This document shows, piece after piece, positions 45,644-57,278 of a stretch of DNA of 64,000 nucleotides. Origin of the DNA: Macrostomum hystrix (Eukaryota; Platyhelminthes; Macrostomidae); contig CATNEN010000001.1 in the NCBI GenBank assembly GCA_950097015.1, forward strand, positions 5,999,001-6,063,000, given 5' to 3'. Position numbers and translations under genes: made by a program. Under the pieces are notes generated by a model that was not told the DNA's origin, ran no database searches, and was given only the letters and a program-made list of their open reading frames with translations. Each line of letters opens with the position of its first letter. Position 1 is the stretch's first letter.

Positions 45644-48179
45644 ATGAAGGCTTGGGATTGACTTTGACCCATCCCCCTTCGTTCTTTTTTACTTTATCTC
45701 CAATTTTTTGCCGTCACTCCTAGAAGAAGAAAGGAAAAAACTTGCCCAACGACTTCCTTCCCTTATTGCTTTTAGTTTCTGTTTTGCCAGCGCTGAATCG
45801 GGATTCTAAGGGATGCGAAGAATGATAAGAGAGGGAACGGGGGTCTTCAGTAGGCTAAGGGATAAAAGCGCCTAAACAAGGATTTTGACCCCTTAATCCT
45901 TCACTTACTTTCCAAGCCTTAACAAGCTCGATTATTCCATTCAATTTAGGCTCGCAGTCTGCTGCTGTTTAAAGCAAACATGCCTATTTACTCGAGTTAA
46001 AGCCCTGACTGGGAGCAAGATTAAGGTACTCTTAAAATCATGCTCAAAGGGTTCTCCTTTAGACCTGCCAGTAAATCTCCAGCTTATTTAAACTTGAAAA
46101 AAAATCTCAGAATTTTCATATACTCTACAATTCTCCTAAATGAGTCGCCAAGATTATAATCCTCTTTTAGCCAAATACGGAAAATTAGTGGGTGAGTTGT
46201 GACGGCTGTAAAAATGCCACAATAAATAAACATAATAAAATACTCTACTACTTAAGAGAATAATTTTTTTGTCTAAATTAAGGAGGGTCGAGGATTCGTG
46301 TTCATATGAGGCTCGCTTTTTGGAGTGAGAATAATGTACATTGGGGCCAGAGGGTTTGGGCGGGTCTGGAATGAGAAGAACGTACATTGGGGCTAGAGGG
46401 TTTGGGCGGGTCTGGAATGAGAAGAACGTACATTGGGGCTAGAAGGTTTGGGTGGGTCTGGAATGAGAAGAACGTACATTGGGGCTAGAAGGTTTGGGTG
46501 GGTCTGGAATGAGAAGAACGTAGATTAGGGCTATAGGGTTTGGGCGGGTCTGGAATGAGAAGAATGTACATTGGGGCTAGAAGGTTGGGGCAGGCCTGAT
46601 CTAGAGTGAGAAGAATGCAAAGTGCTAAGGGCTTGGGTGGGAAAAGAGGTAAGGAAATTGGCAGGTCATATTACTCTCAAATCTGCATTGTTCAGATAAC
46701 GCCGGCTAAATTCATTAAAATTCAGCCACGCCCTTAAAGCTGCCCTCTTACGAATTTTGAATTGTTAAGCCGTTAGTTAAAAATATTTCAGGCAGAATTA
46801 GAGAATGTCTTAACAATGGACAATGGAAGCTTCAACGAAAATCGTAGATAATTATACTGACTTTTTCGATCTAAAAGGTTAGAGACAAATAAAACACATT
46901 TTTAACAGACGCATGTAAATGAATATTCGCCTGGACAGCAGATAGCATTGTAGCCTCGAGCTAAAACAGAATCGACTGAACAAAAGGAACGGGTTTCTCC
47001 TTTCACACTAAAACAGGAGCAAATGGTTGCCTGACACTAATGGGCAACAACTGGCCCTGTGGTCAGATAGGGCAGGCCAGGCCGGTACAAAATGCATAGA
47101 AAAGTTGATGAGGCAAAGAAGGAGGAGAGATCGGAGGAATGCAGACAGACAGGTGGACAAGATAACCTATAGAAGCATTGATTTTTTTCTCCAAAAAATG
47201 CAGCAAGATGATACGTAAGAAAGCGATGCGTTAAAATGAATTTTAATAAAATAGATATAATACATATACAATTATACGAGTACTATAACTTGATATTTAG
47301 GGCAATAAATTTTATGTAACACAAACTATGAATCAAGAGCTTAAGACATTACTAGCAACTTTAGCCTTCCCTCCGTGTTCATATGCGCGCAAATACCGCA
47401 CGCAGGAAAAAACTTGTGTACATCTTAATCTTAATAACTTTGAATAGCCTCAGTCCGCCAGCCAATAGCAACACAGTGAGTCATCCAGTGTACACTGCAT
47501 CTCTTTCCCATTAAGCAGCCTCACTCCGCCAGCCAATAGCTACGCAGTAAGTCATCCAGTGTACACTGCATCTCTTTCCCATTAAGCAGCCTCACTCCGC
47601 CAGCCAATAGCAACACAGTGAGTCATCCAGTGTACACTGCATCTCTTTCCCATTAAGCAGCCTCACTCCGCCAGCCAATAGCTACGCAGTAAGTCATCCA
47701 GTGTACACTGCATCTCTTTCCCATTAAGCAGCCTCACTCCGCCAGCCAATAGCTACAGTGAGTGATCTAGTGCACACTAATCTCTCACAATATCACACAC
47801 TAAGTACGACGTTTTAGTGCTAGGGTGTTAAAATACTCCACATAGGTATAAACGGGCTGGGAAAACTATGACAATAAGTTGCCAATTTATATCGGGCGAT
47901 CATAATTCTAACTGAAATATCCAGCAGCTCGTTTAATCCCACGAGCTCACCCTGAATGAACTCCTTAAAGTCCACCTCGCCATTCTGATCGGTATCGAAG
48001 ATGTCAATCACTCGTTGAACCAGCGGATTCTGTTGCAGCTCGGGTAGGCGTAGAAATTCTTCGATACTGAGAGAGCCGCTGCCATCCAGGTCGATCTTTT
48101 TGAACCGTTTGCCCAGTCGGCGAATCTCTTCGCCGTCGAAATGGGCGCACAACTCCGGCATAGACAATTCGCTACCCAT
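43940..48179 (-). CDS. PPP3R1: Calcineurin subunit B (regulatory)
   Basis: Three minus-strand exons: 48179-47951, 44834-44725 and 44110-43940; phases 1 and 0 fit, giving 169 residues (human 170). It begins MGSELS, keeping Gly2 for N-myristoylation. Four EF-hand loops start at D30 ([12 protein letters not shown]), D62 ([12 protein letters not shown]), D99 ([12 protein letters not shown]) and D140 ([12 protein letters not shown]), with acidic residues in the coordinating positions. It is almost collinear with animal calcineurin B ([52 protein letters not shown]), ending KKMTIDV. Known role: Ca2+-binding subunit of the Ca2+/calmodulin-dependent phosphatase calcineurin. Intron 1 (3.1 kb) holds a SINE relic, a CTG tract and two minisatellites; intron 2 holds a degenerate array. 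Confidence 0.96.
44200..44640. repeat. Degenerate 18-20-bp array (TATGGTCCATGGACAAA)
   Basis: About 22 diverged units around GTCCATGGACAAA in calcineurin B intron 2. GTCCATGGAC is itself a palindrome. The divergence suggests an old array no longer homogenised. Confidence 0.75.
45025..45252 (-). mobile_element. Diverged family A SINE lacking box B
   Basis: On the minus strand it matches the 17554 and 19185 elements: TGTAGCCTAGTGATTAGAGT, ACTCACGACTTGAAG, TTTAGCAAGACAC, then GTAATTAATGA-type tail after GGCAGGTGT. The stretch between ACTTGAAG and TTTAGCAAG is shortened by roughly 35-40 bp, which removes the box B. It lies in calcineurin B intron 1. Confidence 0.75.
45614..45643. repeat. (CTG)10 microsatellite
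   Basis: Ten uninterrupted CTG triplets in calcineurin B intron 1 (CAG in the sense of transcription). Non-coding here. Confidence 0.9.
46320..46620. repeat. 46-bp minisatellite (AACGTACATTGGGGCTAGAG...)
   Basis: Six units of about 46 bp: AACGTACATTGGGGCTAGAG, then GGTTTGGGCGGGTCTGGAAT and GAGAAG. In calcineurin B intron 1. Shares the GTACATTGG core with other arrays. Confidence 0.92.
47450..47765. repeat. 71-bp minisatellite with CCAAT and GTGTACAC motifs
   Basis: About 4.5 units of 71 bp, each containing CCGCCAGCCAATAGC, GTCATCCAGTGTACACTGCA and TCTCTTTCCCATTAAGCAGC. In calcineurin B intron 1 about 190 bp from exon 1. The reverse complement matches the pair of units at 56230-56390. Confidence 0.93.
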
Positions 48180-48485
48180 CTCGAAAATTTCTCTAGAGGC
48201 GTTGCTAAGGCGTTGCTAGCGCTGTTGACTGGAAAATGATTTACAATTAATAAACGGGATTCTAGAGTTATTAGATCGTAGCATTAAATAATTTTGTGAT
48301 AACATATTCTTCGTCAATCGAAACAGAGCCTATTAGTTAGTTAAAAGAAGTTAACTATTGGACAACAGGCTGGGAGCCAATCAGGAAGCGACTGATGCTC
48401 GATGAGGAAAAGGGAAGAAAAATACTAGTCTGATAATCAATCAGAACCGGGAAAGCCGGGAAAAAAACAAAAACTAAGAGACACG
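48180..48485. other. Upstream region of calcineurin B
   Basis: About 300 bp before the next array; expected to hold the calcineurin B promoter and 5' UTR. No TATA box identified. Confidence 0.4.
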
Positions 48486-49225
48486 ATTTTAGAGTCCTGA
48501 AGGAACTCTAGAAAACCTCAGGGCAGAAGAAGGAACTCTAGAAAAACCCTCAGGACAGCTGAAGGAACTCTTCAAAAAACCTCAGGGCAGAAGAAGGAAC
48601 TCTAGAAAAACCCTCAGGGCAGAAGAAGGAACTCTAGAAAACCTCAGGACAGCTGAAGGAACTCTAGAAAAACCCTCAGGACAGCTGAAGGAACTCTTGA
48701 AAACCTCAGGGCAGAAGAAGGAACTCAAGAAAACCTCAGGGCAGAAGGAACTCTAGAAAAACCCTCAGGACAGCTGAAGGAACTCTAGAAAAACCCTCAG
48801 GACAGCTGAAGGAACTCTTGAAAACCTCAGGGCAGAAGAAGGAACTCTAGAAAAACCCTCAGGACAGCTGAAGGAACTCTAGAAAAACCCTCAGGACAGC
48901 TGAAGGAACTCTTGAAAACCTCAGGGCAGAAGAAGGAACTCTAGAAAAACCCTCAGGACAGCAGAAGGAACTCTTGAAAAACTCAGGGCAGAAGAAGGAA
49001 CTCTTGAAAAACTCAGGGCAGAAGGAACTCTAGAAAAACCCTCAGAACAGCAGAACGAACTCTTAAAAAACTCAGGGCAGAAGAAGGAACTCTAGAAAAC
49101 CCTCAGGACAGAAGGAACTCTAGAAATCCCTCAGGACAACTAAAGTAGCAATTGAAAACCCTCAGGACAGCTGAAAAAACTCCTGAAAACCCTCAGAACA
49201 GCTAAAAGAACTCTTGAAAACCCAG
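48486..49225. repeat. About 33-bp minisatellite (GAAGGAACTCTAGAAAAACC...)
   Basis: About 22 units of 27-34 bp (GAAGGAACTCTAGAAAAACC then CTCAGGACAGCT, or CTCAGGGCAGAA). It lies between the calcineurin B start and the RETSAT stop; units decay toward 49225. Confidence 0.93.
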
Positions 49226-49555
49226 GAAGGAGTCCTAGAAACAATTAAATGAAACAACAAACAGAAAACAAACCTTAAGATTCCAATGATTGAAATGGTT
49301 TTTTAAATATAAGTTTATATATATATAATAATATATATATAAGTTTAGTATTTGTTTAATATAAGTTCATTAAAATTTCGATCATAGAAAAAAACAATTC
49401 TTCATGTTAAAAAAAGATACAAAAGTGAAGTTACATGATGGTACCAAAAAACTTGACTAATGCAGAGATAAAACACATGCGCTAACAGTTCTGACTATAA
49501 CAAAAAAAGCCGAATAGTTTAATCAAACCCCAACGTCTCCGTTTAGAACAAAGAC
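49226..49555. other. 3' flank of RETSAT
   Basis: AT-rich with a (TA)n run near 49317-49342. No gene. The RETSAT 3' UTR should lie here. Confidence 0.45.
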
Positions 49556-52500
49556 TCATTCCGCCTTATCTCGCTCCCGTCGCAGTAAGCCTTTAGAATC
49601 GGCTTTAATTAGTCGTCCCAGATCGTTAATTAGGTTGCGATTTAGTGCAGCCGATGCGCACAATAGTCCGCCAATCATGCCGCCAACGAAGCCGCAGATG
49701 GCTATATCCTGTCCGGTTAGCAACAGGCCGGCAACGCCAATGTCTGGGCGAAGCTGGGCGCACGATTCGGGCGACAATCTGGCCACACTATGGTCTAGGC
49801 CATAGATTTCGCCGCGCGGAGAATTTATATAGTGCTTATTGGTTAGCGGAGTGCCAACCTGAAACAGACAAAATGCATAATTAGAGTTATAGATTTGACA
49901 ACAATCCCAATGCATAAAGCGATATCATTATAGACACAAGTAGGAATGCGTTTTTACTATATCTAGAAATCCCTACACTAACAACAAATTGGGCCATGTT
50001 TAGAAATCATTTAAACCAGGTGTCGGCAACCTCCGACCCGCGGCGCAGATGCGGCCGTTAAAGCTCCTAAATCTGACCACAGTAACACTAACTCTGCTCT
50101 GCTAACTTTGCTAACTATGTCTCATCTCTTTCCTGACTCATCTAACCCGTGTCTTATCTCACCCGTGTCTCATTCCTTCCGTCTCATCTCTTCCCTGTCT
50201 CCTCTCTCGCCTGTCTCATCTCTCGCCTGTCTTATCTCTCGTCTGTCTCATCTCTCGTCTGTCTCATCTCTCGTCTGTCTCATCTCTCGTCTGTCTCATC
50301 TCTCGTCTGTCTCATCTCTCGTCTGTCTCATCTCTCGTCTGTCTCATCTCTCGTCTGTTCATCTCTCGCCTGTCTCATCTCACTAGTGTCTCATCTCTCC
50401 ACTGTCTCATCTCTTCCCTGTCTCATATCTCACATCACTCCTGTCTCACATCACTCCTGTCTCACATCCTCCTATATCATCTCTTCCCAGCCCCATCTTT
50501 TCAATGTTCTATTTCACAACCAATGCGGTTCATTTTTTTATTTTGAATTCTCTCTTCGGCTAGCGACGTATACAGGGTTGCCGACACCTGCTTTAAACTA
50601 TAGAATAAAGAAGCGACTCTCTGTCCTGAGGTATCAAATTTAGCGAATATAGACAATCGATTGTATACCATTGTTGGGCTTACACGATGAATTTTATTAG
50701 CGATAACATGGAAATCCCAAACTAACCTACGAAGGAAAAAATAGTTTTTAGAATAAACCAATAATAAATATATAGAAATGTCCACATAGGATTACGTTTA
50801 AAGTGCAACCACCCAAAAATCTAGAATTGAGACTCGAACCTCCGACCTCATGGTTAGACGTCATATTAATCTCTAAACAATGGTCTTATACTTAAAATTC
50901 TCATAATGTCAATATTGGGGCTATGTTTAGAACTCCCCCAAAGCGTAATCAGACACTAAACTCACCTGCAGCAGTTCCACCTCTAGATCAGCCACAGCCG
51001 GTACCTGACACTTGACTATTTCCCACATGCGCCTACCAATGGCGTTCTTCAATCCGTTGTAGTCAGCGCCACGATGACCGGAGCGGGCCTCGTCCCATTG
51101 GCTGAACCAATCCCAGTTAGCGAAGGTGACAATGGCGCAGGTCAGTCGATTGTCTCCGTGTCGCCTAGCCCAGGTGGGATCTTTTAACGATGGGAAAGAA
51201 GCGAAAAGCAACGGCGGGTCAGCAGCGGCCGCCTCCTGAGCATCCAGACTGAGGTAGGCGTTAACAATGGACTGCAGATCAATAGACTCGGCCGCCTCGG
51301 TGTCCGTAGGCGACAGCAGCCATAGATTTCGGCCGCGAATATCGTCGAATGCGGCGTCAACAGATGCCGACCTGCCAGGTGGTAGGCGAAGGCCGACAAA
51401 CACAGACATGGCGCCATGCCCGGAGCGCAGGCCGCAGCTGTCCAATAGGCGAGGAATGCGCGACCTTCCGAGGAGGAGGCGGTGAGGTGGTGATGAGGCT
51501 GGCTTTGGTACGGCCGCATTCTCTGCTGCTGCTGTTTTGAATTTTTCTACTCTTTCTACCCCTCTTCATCCACCCTTTCTACCCCTCTCCATCCACCCTT
51601 TCTACCCCTCTCCTTCCACCCTTTCTACCCCTCTCCTTCCACTCTTTCTACGCGTCTCCTTCCACCCTTTCTACCCATCTCCTTCCACTCTTTCTACCCC
51701 TCTCCTTCCACTCTTTCTACCCCTCTCCTTCCACTCTTTCTACCCCTCTCCTTCCACCCTTTCTACCCCTCTCCTTCCACCCTTTCTACCCCTCTCCTTC
51801 CACTCTTTCTACCCGTCTCCTTCCGCTCTTTCTACCTCTCTACTTCCACTCTTTCTACCCCTCTCGTTATACTCTTTCTACTCATCTGCCAACCACACGA
51901 GTAGAGCACAAAGACACAAAATGCTCACTTCTCCAGAGCAGCGGCAGGCAGCAGCTTGGCAGTGTTGAGAAGGCCGGCATCAGAGATAATCAAAGGAGCT
52001 AGTACGGTGTATTCGCCATCTGCTCGTTGCACAGTGACGCCTACAGCTCGGCCGCTGTCGTTGCAAACAATGGAAGACACCGGGGCTCGAACCAGCGCCC
52101 TACCACCGGCTTTTTCAATCACGGGCACGGAGCAGAATGCGATTTCGCTGGCACCGCCAACAGGATAAAAGCCGCCCTGGCGAAGAAAATGATTCAGCAG
52201 CAGGGCGTGCAGCACCACGGACGACTCGCCGGGCGGTGTGCCATAGTCGCCGAAGCAATAGGCCAAGGTGCTTTTCAGCGACTCGCTGGCGATGTGCTCA
52301 TCCAGGAACTCCTTTAGGCTGATGTGCAGGTAGCTGGGAGGTGGAATCCGAGAGACATTAACGATTGGAAATACGACACATTGGAATTAGCATTGGGAAG
52401 GAAAAGTAGAGAACTGGAATTAACGATAGGGAAAAGTAGAGAACTGGGACTAGCGATAGGGAAAAGTAGAGAACTGGGACTAGCGATAGGGAAAAGTAGA

Positions 52501-55500
52501 GAACTGGGACTAGCGATAGGGAAAAGTAGAGAACTGGGACTAGCGATAGGGAAAAGTAGAGAACTGGGACTAGCGATTGGGAAAAGTAGAGAACTGGGAC
52601 TAGCGATAGGGAAAAGTAGAGAACTGGGACTAGCGATAGGGAAAAGTAGAGAACTGGGACTAGCGATAGGGAAAAGTAGAGAACTGGGACTAGCGATAGG
52701 GAAAAGTAGAGAACTGGGACTAGCGATAGGGAAAAGTAGAGAACTGGGACTAGCGATAGGGAAAAGTAGAGAACTGGGACTAGCGATAGGGAAAAGTAGA
52801 GAACTGGGATTAGCGATTGGGAAAAGTAGAGAACTGGGATTAGGAATTGGGAAAAGTAGAGAACTGGGATTAACGATTGGGAAAAGTAGAGAACTGGGAT
52901 TAGCGATTGGGAAAAGTAGAGAACTGGGACTAGCGATAGGGAAAAGTAGAGAACTGGGACTAGCGATAGGGAAAAGTAGAGAACTGGGACTAGCGATAGG
53001 GAAAAGTAGAGAACTGGGACTAGCGATAGGGAAAAGTAGAGAACTGGGACTAGCGATTGGGAAAAGTAGAGAACTGGGACTAGCGATAGGGAAAAGTAGA
53101 GAACTGGGACTAGCGATAGGGAAAAGTAGAGAACTGGGACTAGCGATAGGGAAAAGTAGAGAACTGGGACTAGCGATAGGGAAAAGTAGAGAACTGGGAT
53201 TAGCGATTGGGAAAAGTAGAGAACTGGGATTAGGAATTGGGAAAAGTAGAGAACTGGGATTAACGATTGGGAAAAGTAGAGAACTGGGATTAGCGATTGG
53301 GAAAAGTAGAGAACTGGGACTAGCGATAGGGAAAAGTAGAGAACTGGGACTAGCGATAGGGAAAAGTAGAGAACTGGGACTAGCGATAGGGAAAAGTAGA
53401 GAACTGGGACTAGCGATAGGGAAAAGTAGAGAACTGGGACTAGCGATTGGGAAAAGTAGAGAACTGGGACTAGCGATAGGGAAAAGTAGAGAACTGGGAC
53501 TAGCGATAGGGAAAAGTAGAGAACTGGGACTAGCGATAGGGAAAAGTAGAGAACTGGGACTAGCGATAGGGAAAAGTAGAGAACTGGGACTAGCGATAGG
53601 GAAAAGTAGAGAACTGGGACTAGCGATAGGGAAAAGTAGAGAACTGGGACTAGCGATAGGGAAAAGTAGAGAACTGGGATTAGCGATTGGGAAAAGTAGA
53701 GAACTGGGATTAGGAATTGGGAAAAGTAGAGAACTGGGATTAACGATTGGGAAAAGTAGAGAACTGGGATTAGCGATTGGGAAAAGTAGAGAACTGGGAT
53801 TAACGATTGGGAAAAGTAGAGAACTGGGATTAACGATCGGGAAAAGTAGAGAACTGGGATTAACGATTGGGAAAAGTAGAGAACTGGGATTAACGATAGG
53901 GAAAAGTAGAGAACTGGGATTAGCGATTGGGAAAAGTAGAGAACTGGGATTAGGAATTGGGAAAAGTAGAGAACTGGGATTAACGATTGGGAAAAGTAGA
54001 GAACTGGGATTAACGATTGGGAAAAGTAGAGAACTGGGATTAACGATCGGGAAAAGTAGAGAACTGGGACTAGCGATTGGGAAAAGTAGAGAACTGGGAT
54101 TAGCGATTGGGAAAAGTAGAGAACTGGGATTAACGATTGGGAAAAGTAGAGAACTGGGATTAACGATTGGGAAAAGTAGAGAACTGGGATTAACGATTGG
54201 GAAAAGTAGAGAACTGGGATTAATGATTGGGAAAAGTAGAGAACTGGGAGTAACGATTGGGAAAAGTAGAGACCTGGGATTAACGACTGGGAAAAGTAGA
54301 GAACTGGGATTAACGATTGGGAAAAGTAGAAAACAGGGACTAGCGATTGGGAAAATTAAGAACAGGGAGTAACGATTGGGAAAAAATAAGATGAGCGATG
54401 CGGAAATTGGGAGAAATAAGATTAGGGATGCTAAAGGTGTTAAAATGTGACAAATCTCACCGAAAATACGAGGAGAACAGGCCGCACAAACCCGACCTAA
54501 TCAGAATGTTAGCCAATCTCAGTGGCAGCAGCTTCAATCCCCAATAAAGCTTAGATCCTCGCTTCAATCTATCCAGCAAATTGAAGAACGCCTCGATACC
54601 GGTAGCTTCTTCTGGCCATTCGGCAATGAGTCGCCTAGAAAATTCTCGCCTATCGCCAGTCACCAGGACGCTTCGATTTTTCGCACTACCGTCGACGCTG
54701 CCGACAACCACCCTATCGAAATCAGCGTCCAGAGCCTGCCACATCAGCCGGCCATCCGTGATCTGGTCTGTTAGGCAGCGAACGAATGACCCCGGGCGCA
54801 TCTCGCCAACGTAATGAATGCCAACATCGAATTCGTAGCCTTTGTCCACAAACGTGTGACAGCAGCCGCCAATTACATCGTGCTGCTCTAATACCAGGAC
54901 TCGCTTCCTGGCTCTGGCTAGGAGGGTAGCCGCTGTTAGACCGCCAATACCGGATCCGATCACAATGGCGTCTAAGCGATCAGGAATGCGAGAGCCGGTG
55001 AAGTTTTGGCGAAGCACCGAATCGCGAGCCGTCTGGAATCGGCGATGCGATCGGTTGGTTGGTTGTGCGCGATTAGGGGTGAATCATCGCGTGCTGATTG
55101 GCTAGAAAATATGATACATTAATAAGGTAGAGAGTCAGTGTACACTGAGTTAATCATCGTGTCGCTGTTGACTGGAGAGGAGGAGGTTTTCATGGGTAGA
55201 TAGCCAGTGTTCACTGAGTGAATCATCGTGTCGCTGTTGGCTGGAGGGGAGGAGGTTTTCAAGGGGTAGATAGCCAGTGTTCACTGAGTGAATCATCGTG
55301 TCGCTGTTGGCTGGAGGGGAGGAGGTTTTTAAGGGGTAGAGAGTCTGTGTACACTGGGTGAATCATTGTGTCGCTGTTGGCTAACGGGGAGGAGGTTTTC
55401 AAGGGGTAGAGAATCAGTGTACACTGGGTGAATAATCGTGTTGCTATTGGCTGGACAGGTTTTTAAGGGGCAGAGTCAAGTCAGTGCACATTGAGCTAAA

Positions 55501-55742
55501 CATCGTGTCGCTATTGGCTGGACAGAAGGTAAGCATAGCCAAACTGGCAAACCAACCTGATCAGTAGTGACGTCATCGGGAGTTCTCTCCGGCCGTTTCT
55601 CCAACAGGCTAGGCAGAACAAACGGATTTCTGCCAGATTTCTTGCCAAAAACAGTGATGCTAATCACATACAGTACAATGTAGAGCGCGAGTCCAACGGC
55701 GCCTAGCAACCAGACAGTAATTGAAATCCCAAACAGGGACAT
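49556..55742 (-). CDS. RETSAT: All-trans-retinol 13,14-reductase (retinol saturase)
   Basis: Five minus-strand exons: 55742-55557, 55032-54461, 52318-51929, 51464-50966 and 49858-49556; phases 0,2,2,0 fit, total 649 residues (human 610). Residues about 8-30 form an N-terminal membrane helix (ER signal anchor). The FAD-binding motif is VIGSGIGGLTAA (GxGxxG at 88-93), followed by VLVLEQHDVIGGCCHTF and GIHYVGEM, characteristic of the family. Later blocks: LSPESCAQLR, LLLTGQDI-CGFVGGMIGGLLC near the C-terminus (second FAD contact). Known reaction: saturation of the 13-14 double bond of all-trans-retinol at the ER; related to phytoene-desaturase-like flavoproteins. The exon 4 acceptor was chosen at 51464 because upstream AGs in a CAG run give the wrong phase. 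Four of four introns hold minisatellites; intron 2 is the largest. Confidence 0.95.
50105..50490. repeat. 16-bp minisatellite TCTCATCTCTCGTCTG
   Basis: About 22 units, mostly 16 bp, in RETSAT intron 4, decaying at both sides. Similar to the complement of the receptor intron 2 array (31868-32225). Confidence 0.93.
50795..50890 (-). repeat. tRNA-like SINE relic
   Basis: On the minus strand, ACCATGAGGTCGGAGGTTCGAGTCTCAA resembles an anticodon-arm plus box B/T-arm, with a weak box-A-like GTTTAGAGATTAATATGAC before it. No body or duplication identified; in RETSAT intron 4. Confidence 0.45.
51545..51890. repeat. 23-bp pyrimidine-rich minisatellite CTTTCTACCCCTCTCCTTCC
   Basis: About 15 units of 23 bp in RETSAT intron 3. 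Strongly strand-asymmetric: pyrimidine-rich on plus, purine-rich in the transcript. Same unit length and similar composition as the RAB4 intron array at 37595. Confidence 0.94.
52385..54375. repeat. 30-bp minisatellite (GAACTGGGACTAGCGATAGG...), open on the plus strand
   Basis: About 66 units of 30 bp (GAACTGGGACTAGCGATAGG then GAAAAGTAGA) in RETSAT intron 2. The plus strand translates without stop as GKSRELGLAI decapeptides (682 codons, 52324-54372), antisense to RETSAT. Rare GGATTAGGAATTGG units recur at about 52831, 53221, 53701 and 53941, indicating block duplication. I do not annotate a gene because no promoter or independent coding evidence is visible. Confidence 0.97.
55130..55530. repeat. 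About 73-bp minisatellite with GTGTACACTG and TTGGCTGG
   Basis: Five to six units: AGTGTACACTGAGTGAATCA, TCGTGTCGCTGTTGGCTGG, then AGGGGAGGAGGTTTTCAAGG. In RETSAT intron 1. Shares its core with the 56230 and 47450 units. Confidence 0.92.
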
Positions 55743-56225
55743 GTTTTATCCTTGTTGAATCTATTGAATTTCTATGTTAGTAGAAATTAACACGAAACTA
55801 ACTCTGTAACAGAAGTGAAATAAATTAGTCTTATTTTCTTTCATACAAATTAAAACTATTCAAAAACTGTAACAGTAATTGGAAAGAACTAGTTAAACAA
55901 GAAATCCACCTGAAATACAAATAAAAAGATAGATGCCTAGCATCTAAAAAAGATTGGACAAATTTAGATATATTTTCAGAAGATGTACATTAGAAAAAAA
56001 ATAACTTAATTAAACAAAACTACAAAACTGGAATTCGGTCAAGAAAGCAGGTAAAAAGTAGTAAAAAAGCGTACATCAGGAATAGCATCTACCCTCGTAA
56101 AATCATGCTTTCTACAATTCGTAGGAAAAATCAACAATCGTGCTGCACCACATATAAAAAGAAAACTAAAGTTTATTAGCAAAATATAAACTTCTAGACC
56201 TCCAGCTAAAAAATATAATCTGGCA
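55743..56225. other. Upstream region of RETSAT
   Basis: AT-rich, no gene; expected to contain the RETSAT 5' UTR and promoter. No clear core motif. Confidence 0.45.
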
Positions 56226-56390
56226 CACAGTGAGTTACTTCGTATACTGCATGACTCACTGCGTAGCTATTGGCTGGCGGGTTGAGGCTGGTAGATGGGA
56301 TATGATTCAGTGTACACTGCATGACTCACTGCGTAGCTATTGGCTGGCGGAGTGATGCTGCTTAAAGGGACAGAATTTAAGCGTGCACAA
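56226..56390. repeat. Two-unit repeat related inversely to the 47450 array
   Basis: Two units of about 73 bp with TGACTCACTGCGTAGCTATT and GGCTGGCGG, the second followed by AGTGATGCTGCTTAAAGGGA. On the opposite strand these match the 47450-47765 array with few differences. Confidence 0.85.
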
Positions 56391-57278
56391 TCTCCTCCTC
56401 TAAGTCAAAGCAAAAAATTCATCACATCTACTATAAACGCATAATTGAAAAAGCAGCACTTTAGTTTTAAAAAATATGGACGGGTTAATTTTTTATTCTA
56501 GAAAAATAAACTTGAAGTGGAAGAATATTTAAAAGGTGGAATGTTTCTAGTTATAGGAAGCAGGAGCTAAAACATGCCAGTCTAACTGCAAGCAGAAAAT
56601 TCCACCTCACAGAATAAGCTTGCTATTTCATTTAAAGACAGTGACAGAAAACAATTGCCAGTTATCTTTAGCGAAAAAAATCTTGTCTTTAAAAGGAAGA
56701 CATTGTTAGTAAAAAAGTGTTTCTCATACAATCTAGCTAAAAATAGACGAGAATATATGATCGCATCGATAAAGAATGTATGCCTAACAGAAAAAAATAG
56801 GAAATAGTCAATAAGCAAATTTATCTCAGGAGGTAAAATGTAGACAGATATTTCTTGTTCAGCAATGTTTTGTATCTTGTTTTCGATACAAATTATTGAG
56901 GCAAAATTTAGGAAGGCTTAAATAGCAGTAAATATAGCTGAATACCGTAACTATCACAACAAAGTGGAGATGTTTTAGACTGGTCAATATTGTAGCTTGT
57001 GTAAAAAAACTGCGACCTAAAGACAAAGACAAATTTAACAAAGATTTCCTTTAAAAATAGATTAGCAACAAGAGATAATTGAGCAGGCTAAACTAATACT
57101 AAAGAACTAATACTAAACGAGAAAATCACGGCAAAAATATCGTTAGTAGACAAAACATAGAATTGTGCATAATATTCACTACTTTATAAACTCAGTACAC
57201 TGCTAGCAAGTAGCCGAATTCGAAATTTGGATAAATTGGTTGAGTTAAAGAATGCCAAAAATACAAATGTCTAGGATT
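56391..57278. other. AT-rich intergenic DNA and SMKR1 3' flank
   Basis: No convincing ORF or array. The SMKR1 3' UTR begins at 57278 on the minus strand. Confidence 0.45.
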
